From positions 1 to 43,813 of the forward strand of contig JANQFB010000381.1 of NCBI GenBank assembly GCA_028278085.1: 43,813 nucleotides of DNA, in the 5' to 3' direction. This document shows, in pieces, positions 9,573-19,600 of the stretch (position 1 is its first letter; each line of letters begins with the position of its first letter). Source of the DNA: Chitinophagales bacterium. GTDB taxonomy: Bacteria; Bacteroidota; Bacteroidia; Chitinophagales; JANQFB01. The notes beneath the pieces were generated by a model, which was given only the letters and a program-made list of their open reading frames with translations, made no database searches and was not told the origin of the DNA. The translations under genes and the position numbers were made by a program.

Positions 9573-10220
9573 ATGACAGTAACAAGGGATGTAACCTATT
9601 TTTTAGATAAACTTGGAGAACAAATTCGTTTTCTGTTAAGATCATGTGAAGCCTTTGACAACGGGGACGATGCAGAAGCCGTCAGAATAGCTGCCATACT
9701 CCGGGTACTGCTGCATGATAAAGGCAGAAGTACCTCATTGCTTACACATATAGGGAAAAAAGAAATCCAGTTTCTTGATACCAATTCAGGGTTTAACCCC
9801 AAGAATTTATTTCCCACATTTGAAGGGCTTACCATTATGAAAGCCTTCCAACAAAACGGCCCTACTCATGTCGCACCACTAAAGATCACACCACCTTACC
9901 GGATGAATAAATGGACTACATTTGAAAAGTGGTGGAACGATATTGTTTATGTTGACAAAAAAAAAAGCCAGTTTACCAGGAAAGACCTGATTCTAACCCT
10001 TTCTGACAAAGAGGGCGGTGCTCATGTTGATAGGGATATTGACCAAAAAGCACACGATTTTATGCAACCTCATCCAATGGAGTTAGGAGGTGATGGGCCG
10101 GACGGTATATTTAAACCGTTCCAGAACAGCCCGGCATTGCCAAGCATCAGGCAAATAGCCTTTGAGGTGTTGCATACCCTCAAAAAAGAAATGCCAGAAT
10201 TAGATATACCGGCTTTATGA
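9573..10220 (+). CDS. Hypothetical protein (cargo operon gene 3)
   Basis: 215-aa ORF starting 3 nt after the gene 2 stop; N-terminal helical LGEQIRFLLRSCEAFDNGDDAEAVRIAAILRVLLHDKGRSTSLLTHIG. Confidence 0.8.
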   Translation: MTVTRDVTYFLDKLGEQIRFLLRSCEAFDNGDDAEAVRIAAILRVLLHDKGRSTSLLTHIGKKEIQFLDTNSGFNPKNLFPTFEGLTIMKAFQQNGPTHVAPLKITPPYRMNKWTTFEKWWNDIVYVDKKKSQFTRKDLILTLSDKEGGAHVDRDIDQKAHDFMQPHPMELGGDGPDGIFKPFQNSPALPSIRQIAFEVLHTLKKEMPELDIPAL

Positions 10221-10239
10221 GATTGGTTTACTTGGAACC

Positions 10240-10442
10240 GTTACGGATTTGTTACGACTATTTGTTACGGGTAATTCCCATCTTGTTACGGGTGTGTTAC
10301 GGATAAATGCCGGTTATTACGAATAATGTTACGGTTATCCGTAACAGATACATCAAGTGCGGTAAATTACCCGTTAATAGCCGTCAATTATCGGTTAAGC
10401 ATCGGTTAATAAGCGTCAATTATCCGTTAATTTACGGTTAAT
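10240..10442. repeat. Intergenic iteron-like repeat cluster (GTTACGG and CGTCAATTATCSGTTAA families)
   Basis: GTTACGG/A at 10240, 10251, 10264, 10285, 10296, 10328; perfect inverted repeat GTTACGG-TTAT-CCGTAAC 10328-10345; CGTCAATTATC(G/C)GTTAA at 10382-10398 and 10414-10430. Confidence 0.8.
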
Positions 10443-10503
10443 ATTCCGGCCTGAAATGCAGTAACATAAAGGGTATAACGTCTAATAACTTTTATTATGG
10501 GTT

Positions 10504-12042
10504 TTAGCTGCCTTTTTGCCCCTTCAAAACATCCAGAACCATTTGCCATAATGTCTCGTAGGGAATTATTTCCGCATCAATGGGTGTGCCTTCATACTGG
10601 AATTGACGGGAGCGTATTTCATCAAAGTATTTTTGAGATTTTTCCTTGGTCTTGACATAGTCGAATGACTGTTTTTCCATTACAAGCAGCATTTTGATAA
10701 ATAGTTTGCTTCTTATATCTTCCTCTCTTTTCAGATGTCGTTGGTAGTAAATGCGTAAAGCGTCTATTCGATCAATAATTGGGTTATAGTCCTCTTTATT
10801 CAGCAGGAATAAAATATGGATAATGAGTATAGCAATATTATATCCTCTTTTATCCTTTGAAAATATCGGTACTTCGTTCAGAAATTTGCTGATGCTAAAC
10901 CGCTTATTACGGAATTGTTTTAGTTCTTCCGTTGTTATTTTACCGGTTTCTTGGATGAAGTTGAGATAAGCCTCATAGATTTTCCATTTCTCTTTGTTCC
11001 TTGCCGGTACATAATCTTTATACCGATGGTGGAATACCACTGCATTAAAAATAGTTTTGGCTTCAATATAATTGCCTGTACGCACAGCCAGAAGATAAAA
11101 CGGTTCATTAAATACAAACCAATTAATATGCCCTTTTGGAAAGGATTGTAAACAAATTTCGGCTGCCTTGGCTCCCTTCTTAAAATCGTTCAAATGAAGG
11201 TTACAAGCCAATTTCGACATATTTACATTGGCGATGGTCTTATCCTGCCGGAAGTGATTATTAGAATTCAGGAAATGTTCAAGCCTTTCATATACATTCA
11301 ACCCCGCTTTATAATCTCCTTTCAATTGGTAAATCAATGCCTCAATCCGGTACATATAATAGTGCAACAGGTAAGAATTGTATTGTTGGGATAGTGGTTC
11401 TATGGCTGTAAAAAACTGTTCCGCCTTATCGCTCAATTCGTTTTTGATGGCAACCGAATTGGCATAATGAATTAGTAAGTGCTGGTAGTAACTTTCCGCT
11501 TTCATATCAGCCAGCCATGCCATTTCATGGTATTCATGCAAGGCACTGTAATGTTCATATCCTTTTAAATCACCCTTGAGCGTACAATACTCTTTCAAAA
11601 TCCTTGCACAACCGATCGCCACATCATTAAAAGTATATTTAATGGCTGTATTGAGGTTTTGTTTAGCAATTTTGATGGCACTTTCCCTTGCAGCATATAC
11701 TGTCAGGATATTGCATAACGCAAGGTTTTTGTGGCAAGCTAACTTCGCTTGATGAAAAGAGGAAAAGGCCGGAGTATTAAAGTCAAGGAAAAAACAATTA
11801 TTAACCAGCCGTCTTTTCAGCTTGGATTTCAATTTAATATACTTGCCATCAAGTGGACCAGTTTGATATAATGATTTTGCCGCATCCTCGTCATTTTTAA
11901 ATTGCCCTTTGGCAATTCCAGTATATAGTCGATTTAATTTATCCCCTTTTTTACTCAGCAAATTCCGGTCAAAAAGCTCAAGGTCTTTTATACGGTTTGG
12001 GGTAATAATGCTACACATTTCTATCAATTGTTTCATAAGCAT
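10504..12042 (-). CDS. Helical-repeat (TPR-like) protein of unknown function, copy A
   Basis: 512-aa ORF; clear paralogue of 39766-41295 along its length (e.g. VPIFSKDKRGYNIAILIIHILFLL vs VPIFTKDKRGYNVAILVIQILFML; PIDAEIIPYETLWQMVLDVLK vs PVDAEIIPYETLWKMVLEILK). Confidence 0.85.
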   Translation of the reverse strand: MLMKQLIEMCSIITPNRIKDLELFDRNLLSKKGDKLNRLYTGIAKGQFKNDEDAAKSLYQTGPLDGKYIKLKSKLKRRLVNNCFFLDFNTPAFSSFHQAKLACHKNLALCNILTVYAARESAIKIAKQNLNTAIKYTFNDVAIGCARILKEYCTLKGDLKGYEHYSALHEYHEMAWLADMKAESYYQHLLIHYANSVAIKNELSDKAEQFFTAIEPLSQQYNSYLLHYYMYRIEALIYQLKGDYKAGLNVYERLEHFLNSNNHFRQDKTIANVNMSKLACNLHLNDFKKGAKAAEICLQSFPKGHINWFVFNEPFYLLAVRTGNYIEAKTIFNAVVFHHRYKDYVPARNKEKWKIYEAYLNFIQETGKITTEELKQFRNKRFSISKFLNEVPIFSKDKRGYNIAILIIHILFLLNKEDYNPIIDRIDALRIYYQRHLKREEDIRSKLFIKMLLVMEKQSFDYVKTKEKSQKYFDEIRSRQFQYEGTPIDAEIIPYETLWQMVLDVLKGQKGS

Positions 12043-12179
12043 TTAAGGATTAAAATCAGTAAATAATGCACAATAACGGCACTTTTAAGATAAATAAAAA
12101 ATCTGATGGTAAATGATACTAAGATACCGATACAATTTTTGGTTTATGATTTACCTAAATTGCAATTCGAAATGAAAGC

Positions 12180-12611
12180 GTGAAAACAAATATGATTAAT
12201 ATTGAATTAAAAAAACCACAAGACCTTGTTTGTGATTTTAAATGGTCAAAAAAGATTCATCAATTGGGTGTATCCCTCAATACCTTCTTTTATTACCTCT
12301 ATTTTCCTAATACCGGTAAACGATTTCTTTACCGTAATAAAACTGCTCATAAAACTTATAACTATAATTTATGGAGAGGAATTCATTGTGAGTTAATACC
12401 TGCTCCATTGAGTGAGGAGTTATTGCTCGCAATTTCTTGCAAGACCCAATCCTGGTGGGAGCATCCTAATCAAAGACATAGAAACATTATCTATTGTAGT
12501 TCCAATATCCCTTTAGGAAATGAAAAAGTGATTACGGGAAATAATGAGGCTACTGCCCGGGCAAAAATGCTCATTCATTTATATGAAACAGGAACTATTG
12601 ATCTTATATGA
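12180..12611 (+). CDS. Small protein of unknown function, copy A (paralogue of 42331-42792)
   Basis: LGVSLNTFFYYLYFPNTGKRFLYRNKTAHKTYNYNL...CELIPAPLSEEL vs LGIKLKTFFYYLHFHDTGKRFLYRNKTAFKTFQFNL...CELIPAPLSGEL. Confidence 0.8.
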   Translation: MKTNMINIELKKPQDLVCDFKWSKKIHQLGVSLNTFFYYLYFPNTGKRFLYRNKTAHKTYNYNLWRGIHCELIPAPLSEELLLAISCKTQSWWEHPNQRHRNIIYCSSNIPLGNEKVITGNNEATARAKMLIHLYETGTIDLI

Positions 12612-12677
12612 TTCATTGTCGCTTTCTCTAATGAAATATCATTTGTTGCCTATGGAAAAATAAGAAAGCATAAAAAA

Positions 12678-12750
12678 ACGGCTGGCCCGCTCCCAATGGT
12701 ATCAGACGGATTTCAACAATATCTCACCGGGGCCGGACAGCCGTGTGTCT
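12678..12750 (+). terminator. Long-stem intergenic hairpin/terminator-like structure
   Basis: ACGGCTGGCCC ... GGGGCCGGACAGCCGT with T-rich 3' flank. Confidence 0.4.
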
Positions 12751-12810
12751 TTTGCGCTTTACACAAAAATAAGCCTAACTCATTAATTTTCTTTTACCAT
12801 CAAAATTTAT

Positions 12811-13152
12811 ATGATGAAAACCATTTTAATATTTATTATGTCATTTCTAATGCTTGCGGTTATTACTGTACAGGCAAAAGAAAAAGTTACCGTTGTTCCC
12901 GGATGCCTTACTGGTTCTACTGTTTTTGAAGATGCGGAAGGGAACATTATAGCAATCGAATTTACCTGTGAAGGTAGTTGCGAGGTCTGCTATACCATTG
13001 TAACTGCCGGTGAATCGGCCAAAGGCCAACAGGCCAATGCTATCATCCCAACAGGTAAAGCAGGCAGTTTGGTAAAAGGCCTTATTACAGATCATCAGGT
13101 AGTAAAAGGGCCACGGGCAACTAAATCCGTAATTACCCTGTCTAAACAATGA
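12811..13152 (+). CDS. Small secreted Cys-containing protein
   Basis: Signal peptide MMKTILIFIMSFLMLAVITVQA; Cys residues in PGC, FTC and GSCEVC. Confidence 0.6.
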   Translation: MMKTILIFIMSFLMLAVITVQAKEKVTVVPGCLTGSTVFEDAEGNIIAIEFTCEGSCEVCYTIVTAGESAKGQQANAIIPTGKAGSLVKGLITDHQVVKGPRATKSVITLSKQ

Positions 13153-13221
13153 TTGTATCATGTTAACCAAGGGAAGCTCGTTATTGGGCTTCCCATTTTT
13201 TCAATTAATAAAGATAAAACG

Positions 13222-13707
13222 ATGAGAACATTCTGTTTTTTATTATTACTTTCCGTATCTGCTTTCGGCCAGGATACCGCAAATTATCAAAGGACTTTCA
13301 CATTTAATCATCTTCAAAGAATCAAGCAACCCATTAAACCAGGGAAATCATACCCAATTCGGCAGTTTTGCACAACAGAAATAGATTCGGTGATAGCCGG
13401 TAAAGCAGTTTATCCAAATAATTTATTCACTAATGGTAACATTCCCTGCCAGTGGGTAGTTTATATTGAAAATGATACTTGTTTAGGGCTTACCATCCGG
13501 GTAAAAGATTCCTTTGCTCTGGCATTTGACAGTTTGTTATTCAAGATATTACCCAAGCCGAGGCATACCATTGATCAATGTAAGGCAACCTTTTACATTT
13601 GGGATTATGAAAAATATTCAAACGGATATATTTTCAGAGAATATCATCATTTACCCAACGGTAGCCGATTCTATACCACATGGTATAAAAAAAGTTTGAG
13701 GCTGTAG
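13222..13707 (+). CDS. Secreted hypothetical protein
   Basis: Internal ATG at 13222 gives signal peptide MRTFCFLLLLSVSAFGQ; longer listed start at 13153 seems less likely. Confidence 0.55.
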   Translation: MRTFCFLLLLSVSAFGQDTANYQRTFTFNHLQRIKQPIKPGKSYPIRQFCTTEIDSVIAGKAVYPNNLFTNGNIPCQWVVYIENDTCLGLTIRVKDSFALAFDSLLFKILPKPRHTIDQCKATFYIWDYEKYSNGYIFREYHHLPNGSRFYTTWYKKSLRL

Positions 13708-13889
13708 TAAATTGCTTATTGTTCATAGAACTGCTATATCCGATTAAAAACAATTCCCTCCGTCGACTTGAAATTCCTACTTTATTAATTCGGGTATACT
13801 AAATATAGAGGCATACTTTCAAAACTTGGTATTGTGATTGTGATTTTCATTTTCTTTTGCTATATTTAAATTTATTGCCCTTTAGATAT

Positions 13890-13967
13890 CCCGGAGCCGG
13901 TGGATGTCTGTAAATTGACGTTGCAACTTCAAAAATGATATTCCATCTAAATCGGTTCCGGGTTTTT
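13890..13967 (+). terminator. Terminator-like extended hairpin
   Basis: CCCGGAGCCGGTGGATG ... CATCTAAATCGGTTCCGGGTTTTTT: CCCGGAGCCG pairs with CGGTTCCGGG (one mismatch), followed by T6. Confidence 0.5.
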
Positions 13968-14071
13968 TATCATATACATCTATTCTTAATCGCAGGATTT
14001 AACATGCTTTAATGTTTTGTCTGGAGAGCACTTTTAAAGCAATCCTGATCAAAAGCAGGCAAGGTTAACGG

Positions 14072-14713
14072 CTATTTTTCGTTGTAAACTTTAATGGCCT
14101 CCTCTCGCTTTCTGGCCTTCATGGAATGGGGTATCAAATTAGCGTTGGCGATAATGGCGCCTGCTACAATCAAAGGACCGGTCATCGCTGTACTGTAGAT
14201 AACGCTGTGTGCAATAAGGCCTATACCACCGACAATTAATCCGGCTTGTACATAATCCAACGTCCGCATTTGCCGGATACATCGCATACTTTCGGGATGA
14301 TCAACCAGATCAATTTTCAGTAATCGTCGTTTGGCCTTTTTCAGCGCTCCGGTTCCGATTTGGTAATAATAAAGTTTTTGCCGGTATTCCCATCTGAGAT
14401 ACATATTGATTTTACCCTCGATAATTCTTTCGGCAAAAACATCGGGTTTGAACAGCATTAAGGGCTTAACATTGGCGAAGTAGCCGATATGATTCCGGTA
14501 AAATTTCACCTGGCTAATGGCATACCGGGTGCTATCCACCCAAAAATGCGATTTTCCGAACCAAGGATGTTTGAGGTAAATCAATTGACCATAGATTTTT
14601 TGCCGGTCGAATAATTCGATGTAATACAGACTGCTATCGCCCGGATTTTGGGCATATCCAATAGCGCCAAACAACAGTTGAAGTAAACAGAAAATGCGGG
14701 TAACAAGGCTCAT
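14072..14713 (-). CDS. Hypothetical exported/membrane protein
   Basis: 213-aa ORF with signal peptide MSLVTRIFCLLQLLFGAIGYAQ and C-terminal hydrophobic segments. Confidence 0.65.
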   Translation of the reverse strand: MSLVTRIFCLLQLLFGAIGYAQNPGDSSLYYIELFDRQKIYGQLIYLKHPWFGKSHFWVDSTRYAISQVKFYRNHIGYFANVKPLMLFKPDVFAERIIEGKINMYLRWEYRQKLYYYQIGTGALKKAKRRLLKIDLVDHPESMRCIRQMRTLDYVQAGLIVGGIGLIAHSVIYSTAMTGPLIVAGAIIANANLIPHSMKARKREEAIKVYNEK

Positions 14714-14812
14714 GGGTGGGTCTTTTATTCAGGCCAGTACTAACAAATCTGTGCTTAATCGCAGGTATGCCGGAAGGGAAAATTATCTAATTGAATACAA
14801 TAATAATAAATG

Positions 14813-16048
14813 TTATATTAATTTAAACTTCACCGGGAGATAAAAAGTAATGTTTACCGGCATACGATCCCGGAACCCGGAACGCCACCTCGGCATAACC
14901 CGCACAATCCTTTTCACGGGATTATCTAATAAGGGATGAATACTTTTTACAATCTTATAGGAATCCACTTCTCCAAATAGGTTTATGTTAAATTTTATAT
15001 AGACGATACCTTCCAGGGAAACATTCCTGGCCTTTTTAGGATAGCCTACATACTTGTAAATGAATTTCAACAATGCCGATTCACCCCCAGGAAAGGAAGG
15101 AAAGTTAATAGCGCTATCACCCATCAACTCCCAATCGTAGGGAATGATAACATCTGTGCGTGGCCTGAATTGATAGTTGGAATCGATATCGTAATGATAA
15201 ATGGCAGTGGGTTTACCCTTTTCATCATATTTTTGCCATTTTCCGGCCCGGTATCCGCTATCATATTGCCCTTCTTCCAATAGATTGCCGTTCCGCTGAT
15301 AGGATCGGCTTGTTCCATGCCTTATACCTGCGAGGTAAGTGTATTCGGCAGATACAGGCAATAAACTGCTCGAATCGTCCGGCGCATAGTAAATGTTAAG
15401 TGTTCCGCTGCCATTCTGTATCCGGTTACCGTCAAGTGGCTGGCCTTTTACATTGAGGATTTCCAATAAAGCATCGATTTTCCCTGCCTGGTATCGGATT
15501 TTTCGATGCAAGCCACCTGTTTTAAAAAATACCGATTGAATACCGTCGGGTTGCCCATGTTTAAGGGGTGTAATGGTCTTCACCTGCCCATTGGAATAAA
15601 AAGAACGGCAAATTTCCATACTGTCGTTCATGGGTTTTCTTTCAAATGCCGGTTTTCCGTTTTTGTGATATCCAAAGGCGCTGTCTATTTTACCAAGTGT
15701 AAAATAGATGATTGAAAAAGTATCCTCTTCCAGTGTGTTTATATATTTACCATGTAACTGATCGTCTTTATAATCAACGGTAGTGTTTAATTTGCCTTGA
15801 TAATCATAGTAATGCCAGGTGCCCGATTTTTGATCATTCTTATAAACACCTTCTATGAGCTTTGTTTTATTATAAAATTGGGTATAAGCCCCTTCTTTTA
15901 TGTGGCTGTTTTGCCTGACGGTAAACCGTGTTTTTACGGCTTTAACAGTATATTTTTCTTTTCCTTTTTCCAGCACATAAGGCTGTGCATGGGATTGTTG
16001 AAATATCATTGCTAAAATTATGATCAATATAAAAGGATAATATAACAC
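14813..16048 (-). CDS. MORN-repeat (YwqK-like) protein with C-terminal TonB-like domain
   Basis: Repeats such as IKEGAYTQFYNKTKLIEGVYKNDQKSGTWHYYDYQGK and LLEEGQYDSGYRAGKWQKYDEKGK; C-terminal YPKKARNVSLEGIVYIKFNINLFGEVDSYKIVKSIHPLLDNPVKRIVRVMPRW. Confidence 0.75.
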   Translation of the reverse strand: MLYYPFILIIILAMIFQQSHAQPYVLEKGKEKYTVKAVKTRFTVRQNSHIKEGAYTQFYNKTKLIEGVYKNDQKSGTWHYYDYQGKLNTTVDYKDDQLHGKYINTLEEDTFSIIYFTLGKIDSAFGYHKNGKPAFERKPMNDSMEICRSFYSNGQVKTITPLKHGQPDGIQSVFFKTGGLHRKIRYQAGKIDALLEILNVKGQPLDGNRIQNGSGTLNIYYAPDDSSSLLPVSAEYTYLAGIRHGTSRSYQRNGNLLEEGQYDSGYRAGKWQKYDEKGKPTAIYHYDIDSNYQFRPRTDVIIPYDWELMGDSAINFPSFPGGESALLKFIYKYVGYPKKARNVSLEGIVYIKFNINLFGEVDSYKIVKSIHPLLDNPVKRIVRVMPRWRSGFRDRMPVNITFYLPVKFKLI

Positions 16049-16118
16049 CAGTTCTTGTTAATTATGCCCATGGTTGTAAAGGAATATTATATCTTATCTT
16101 CCCTGCAACTCAATAAAC

Positions 16119-16625
16119 CTATATTGCATTATGGACTCCATCAATAAATGATTCATCTTTACTTACTAACAATAAATCAGGGATGTTTTCATAAGAAATA
16201 AAACAGTCATCCCTACTGAGCAAATTATAAAAGTCTTCTTCAAATCCTTCCTGGTATAACTTATATTTTATTCTTGGAAGGTTTTTTACCAAGGGTTCCA
16301 TAGCCCGTTTTGCTTGTACAGTGAAAATCACACTATCCAAAGAATCACCAAAACCTGAAACTTTAAAAAGCCTTGGCACAAATTGCGGTATTATCCAAAG
16401 TAGGCCAAATTTTAATTCAAACTCCACCTGGTGGTTATTCAAAATTGGAACCATAACATTAGGAACCTCATGAATATTACAATCTGCACCAGTAATAATC
16501 AGCCCTTTATTCTCGAAAAGTTCTGGAAATTGCTGATATAACCTTTTTATGGTTAGATCACCTTCAATAATAAGTGAAAATAATCCCCTTTTACTTTTCT
16601 TTTTCTTCCATCTAATATTTGCCAT
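16119..16625 (-). CDS. Candidate immunity protein for the RHS C-terminal toxin
   Basis: 168-aa non-secreted ORF starting 11 nt after the stop of the RHS protein, same strand: canonical immunity position. Confidence 0.6.
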   Translation of the reverse strand: MANIRWKKKKSKRGLFSLIIEGDLTIKRLYQQFPELFENKGLIITGADCNIHEVPNVMVPILNNHQVEFELKFGLLWIIPQFVPRLFKVSGFGDSLDSVIFTVQAKRAMEPLVKNLPRIKYKLYQEGFEEDFYNLLSRDDCFISYENIPDLLLVSKDESFIDGVHNAI

Positions 16626-16636
16626 CCTTAATTATT

Positions 16637-19600
16637 TTATCGACGCCACCTATATTTAAACCATCGGTTCCCCCAACGAATATCCAATTGTCTATGAGGC
16701 CCATGATATCGTATATGATTAGAGTGGTATATTATTCTGTTAAAAAACATATATCCCTTACCCAATTCTGAAGGGAAGACATTGAAAAGGTTCTTTCTAA
16801 ACCATCGATATTGTAATGGATTTAAAGAATTTCTTAAAGTGAGGTAACCAGTACCAGCAGCTGCAAAAAGTCTTTGGTACAATATTGAGCTTTTTGTCAA
16901 AACATTTATGGAAGCTAATTCAGTTGTGGTAACTAATTCAGCAACACCTGCCTGAATAGCAGCCCCACTCGGCAACGCATCTGCCAGCAGCACTTCGGGT
17001 GCAACCGCTGCTATTACCGTTCCTCCCAACAAAAGTCCGACATAATCACCTAATCTATCATAGCCGCTATTCTCCGGACCGGGTTCAGGCCCCCAACGGA
17101 TGTGCTCCCAGGGCCTGCCGGAAGCTATTAGGTTCCGGTGTGCCCGCATCATGGCAAAGGAAACATGGTTCCCCACACGATAGGAACGGGTTTCCGTGAT
17201 TACTGGCACCGAAGTTGTAGACATTCGAACGCCATTGATGACCAGGTAATCTTTTCCACCATCAGGGTCTAAAAAGCTGATCGGATTATTACCCATGCCC
17301 AGGTAGGGTGAATGGTATTGTCCGTAAGGATCGGGCTGGAACCATCTGCCGAGATCACTATGCCACATCCGCAGCGTAAAGCTGTTCCAGCCGGTTTCCT
17401 CGTCTTGTTCCGCAAATTGCCCCTGGAAACCAAAGCGGTAAAGGTTACTGCTGACCAGCCTCCTGCCTGGCATATAGCTACCGAATGGATAATAATCGGT
17501 ATAACTTAACATTTGTGCATCGCCATTGGCGTCTTTTTCACCCCTTATCGTCGCTCTTACATGGCCAAGATGATCTTTCAGTTCATACAAAGTCAATTCG
17601 GGTGTCCGGTAGGGCAAAATAGCCCCACCGCTGGTTGTACAAAAGCTGTTGGGATTACCAACCGGTGTGAAATAGTTGACGCCGATCCGATCCTGCCCGT
17701 ATACTGGTAACTCGCTTTGAAAAATATTGGGATTGGCCCCGCCGGATTTATTTTCATAAATACTCATAATGTTACCACCTGCATCCCGGACATACCATGT
17801 TTCACTGATGATATGGGAGTTATCGGCAGGCGTCAAAGGTGTGGGTGTATATAGGGTTTTCTTAACCCGGAATCCTGCTGCGTCGTAATGGTAACGTACC
17901 TTGGGTGCCTCCTGTTGTACCACTCCAACACCAGGCAGGGTAAGGCTCATATAAATCCCTGTTTCGATCAGCTTACCATATACATCGTATTTCAGATAGG
18001 CATTTTGGGAAAGGTCATTGATTAATTGGCCGGAAGCATTGTAGATCAGGTTGCCCGGGGCCTGATTATCCAGATCGTGGGTATAATGATTATTGGGCAC
18101 CTGGTCTGACACATAGGCCAGTTGGTTATTATTCGCATGATAGTGATAATGAAAATTATCCATATCATACAAACCGGCAAAATTATTCAAATCCAATGGG
18201 CAACTATTTTTATTCGCTAATCCATAGTTCTGGTTCCCTTTTCTATTCAGGCTTAGGAGATTACCGTTTTCGTCATGGGTAATATTCATAACGGTAAAGT
18301 TGGGCCGGGGCGTAAAATATAAGTCGGTATAATCATTTACCGAACGGATGATTTGGGAGTGATCCAGGTTTTTATAACCCCCTTTGGCTCTACCAAAAAT
18401 GGCAGCATTTAGCTGGTATTGCCGGTCGTAAAGGAAGGCATACATCCAGCGATCCTGGAGATCAGCATTACCACCGGCGGCTGCGGAAGTTCTGGTTTGC
18501 CACCGCATGGCTTTGATCATACCATTGTATAGCTCACGACTCCTGAAATCGACGGGGAGGGCTTCTGCTCCGGTTGTTTCGTCCGTTGGTATATGGATAT
18601 GGTCGGGTAAAGAGAGATTCGGGTCCCCGCCGCTGCCCGTTCCTGTACTGCTTAAAACAAAATTATCGATGGGGCAAGTATGCCCTTCCCACGATTGAAT
18701 CCCGGTTTCATCCCTGATATAGTCATTTGTGTAATAATCCAGGGTCAAGGCAAAAACGTCTTTGGCAACTCCGGCATGTACCCCGTTTTGCCCATCTTTC
18801 CCAGGATCCCTGCCGAATCGGGGATTGTTGATGCTTTTCAGCCATCCGTTAATATTGTACACATAATCAATGCCTTGCAGATCGTCTCCAACCAATAGTC
18901 TTTTAAGCGGCCCATGCAGATAGTAATGATAAGTGGCTTGTTTGACAGCGCATTCGGCATTATTGGCAGTATTGGTGATAACTTCTATTAGTCGCTTATC
19001 CTTATCGTATGTAAAATGATGATAAAAACGTTCGTTCAGGTTATCTTGCTGAAAGGCTATTTGGGTAATGTTTCCCAGAAAATCGTAGGTATAGTCGATC
19101 GTTTTTAATCCGATTTCGCGTATATCCTGGATCATCCAGGTTGTTCTCCCCAGCTCATCATAGCTAAACCATATTGTACCGTTGTCATTTTGTATTTTGG
19201 ATAACTTTCCTAAAAGGTATTGTTGTTGATAACCCGGAAGACCCGTACCTGGAAATTGAGGTAAATCATAGCTATAAAAGACTTGTTGTGTGCATCTGTC
19301 ATTATCCAATCCATCACTTTGTTCCAATATATGATGTATAGAAATATTATTTGCCGGTAATGGATCCCCGACGCCTGGCGCTTTTAGTGAAAAATACAAA
19401 GGATAGGCAATGGTCGAATTAATCGTCGGATCATATTCACCGGTTTCGATCACCCGGCCAGAACGGTCATAATTGATGTAGGAAAACTTACCCGTTTGTC
19501 GTTGTTCAGCATTTTGTGAAAATCTTAATTGTCCGTCCTGGCGATAAACAAATGCTTTCATTCCGGCATCAGGCGTTTCTTCCCACAATAGCCAATTCAT

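Noticed and set aside
9573-10220. HEPN ribonuclease assignment for cargo gene 3.
   Set aside because: The helical N-terminus is HEPN-like in feel, but I could not find a clear Rx4-6H motif (closest is RVLLH), so no assignment is made.
10240-10442. Possible CRISPR-like array.
   Set aside because: Repeats are short (7-17 bp), irregularly spaced and in both orientations; no repeat-spacer regularity and no cas genes in the window.
12696-12929. 77-aa ORF overlapping the secreted Cys protein.
   Set aside because: Runs through the hairpin at 12678-12750 and is out of frame with the ORF having a clear signal peptide (12811).
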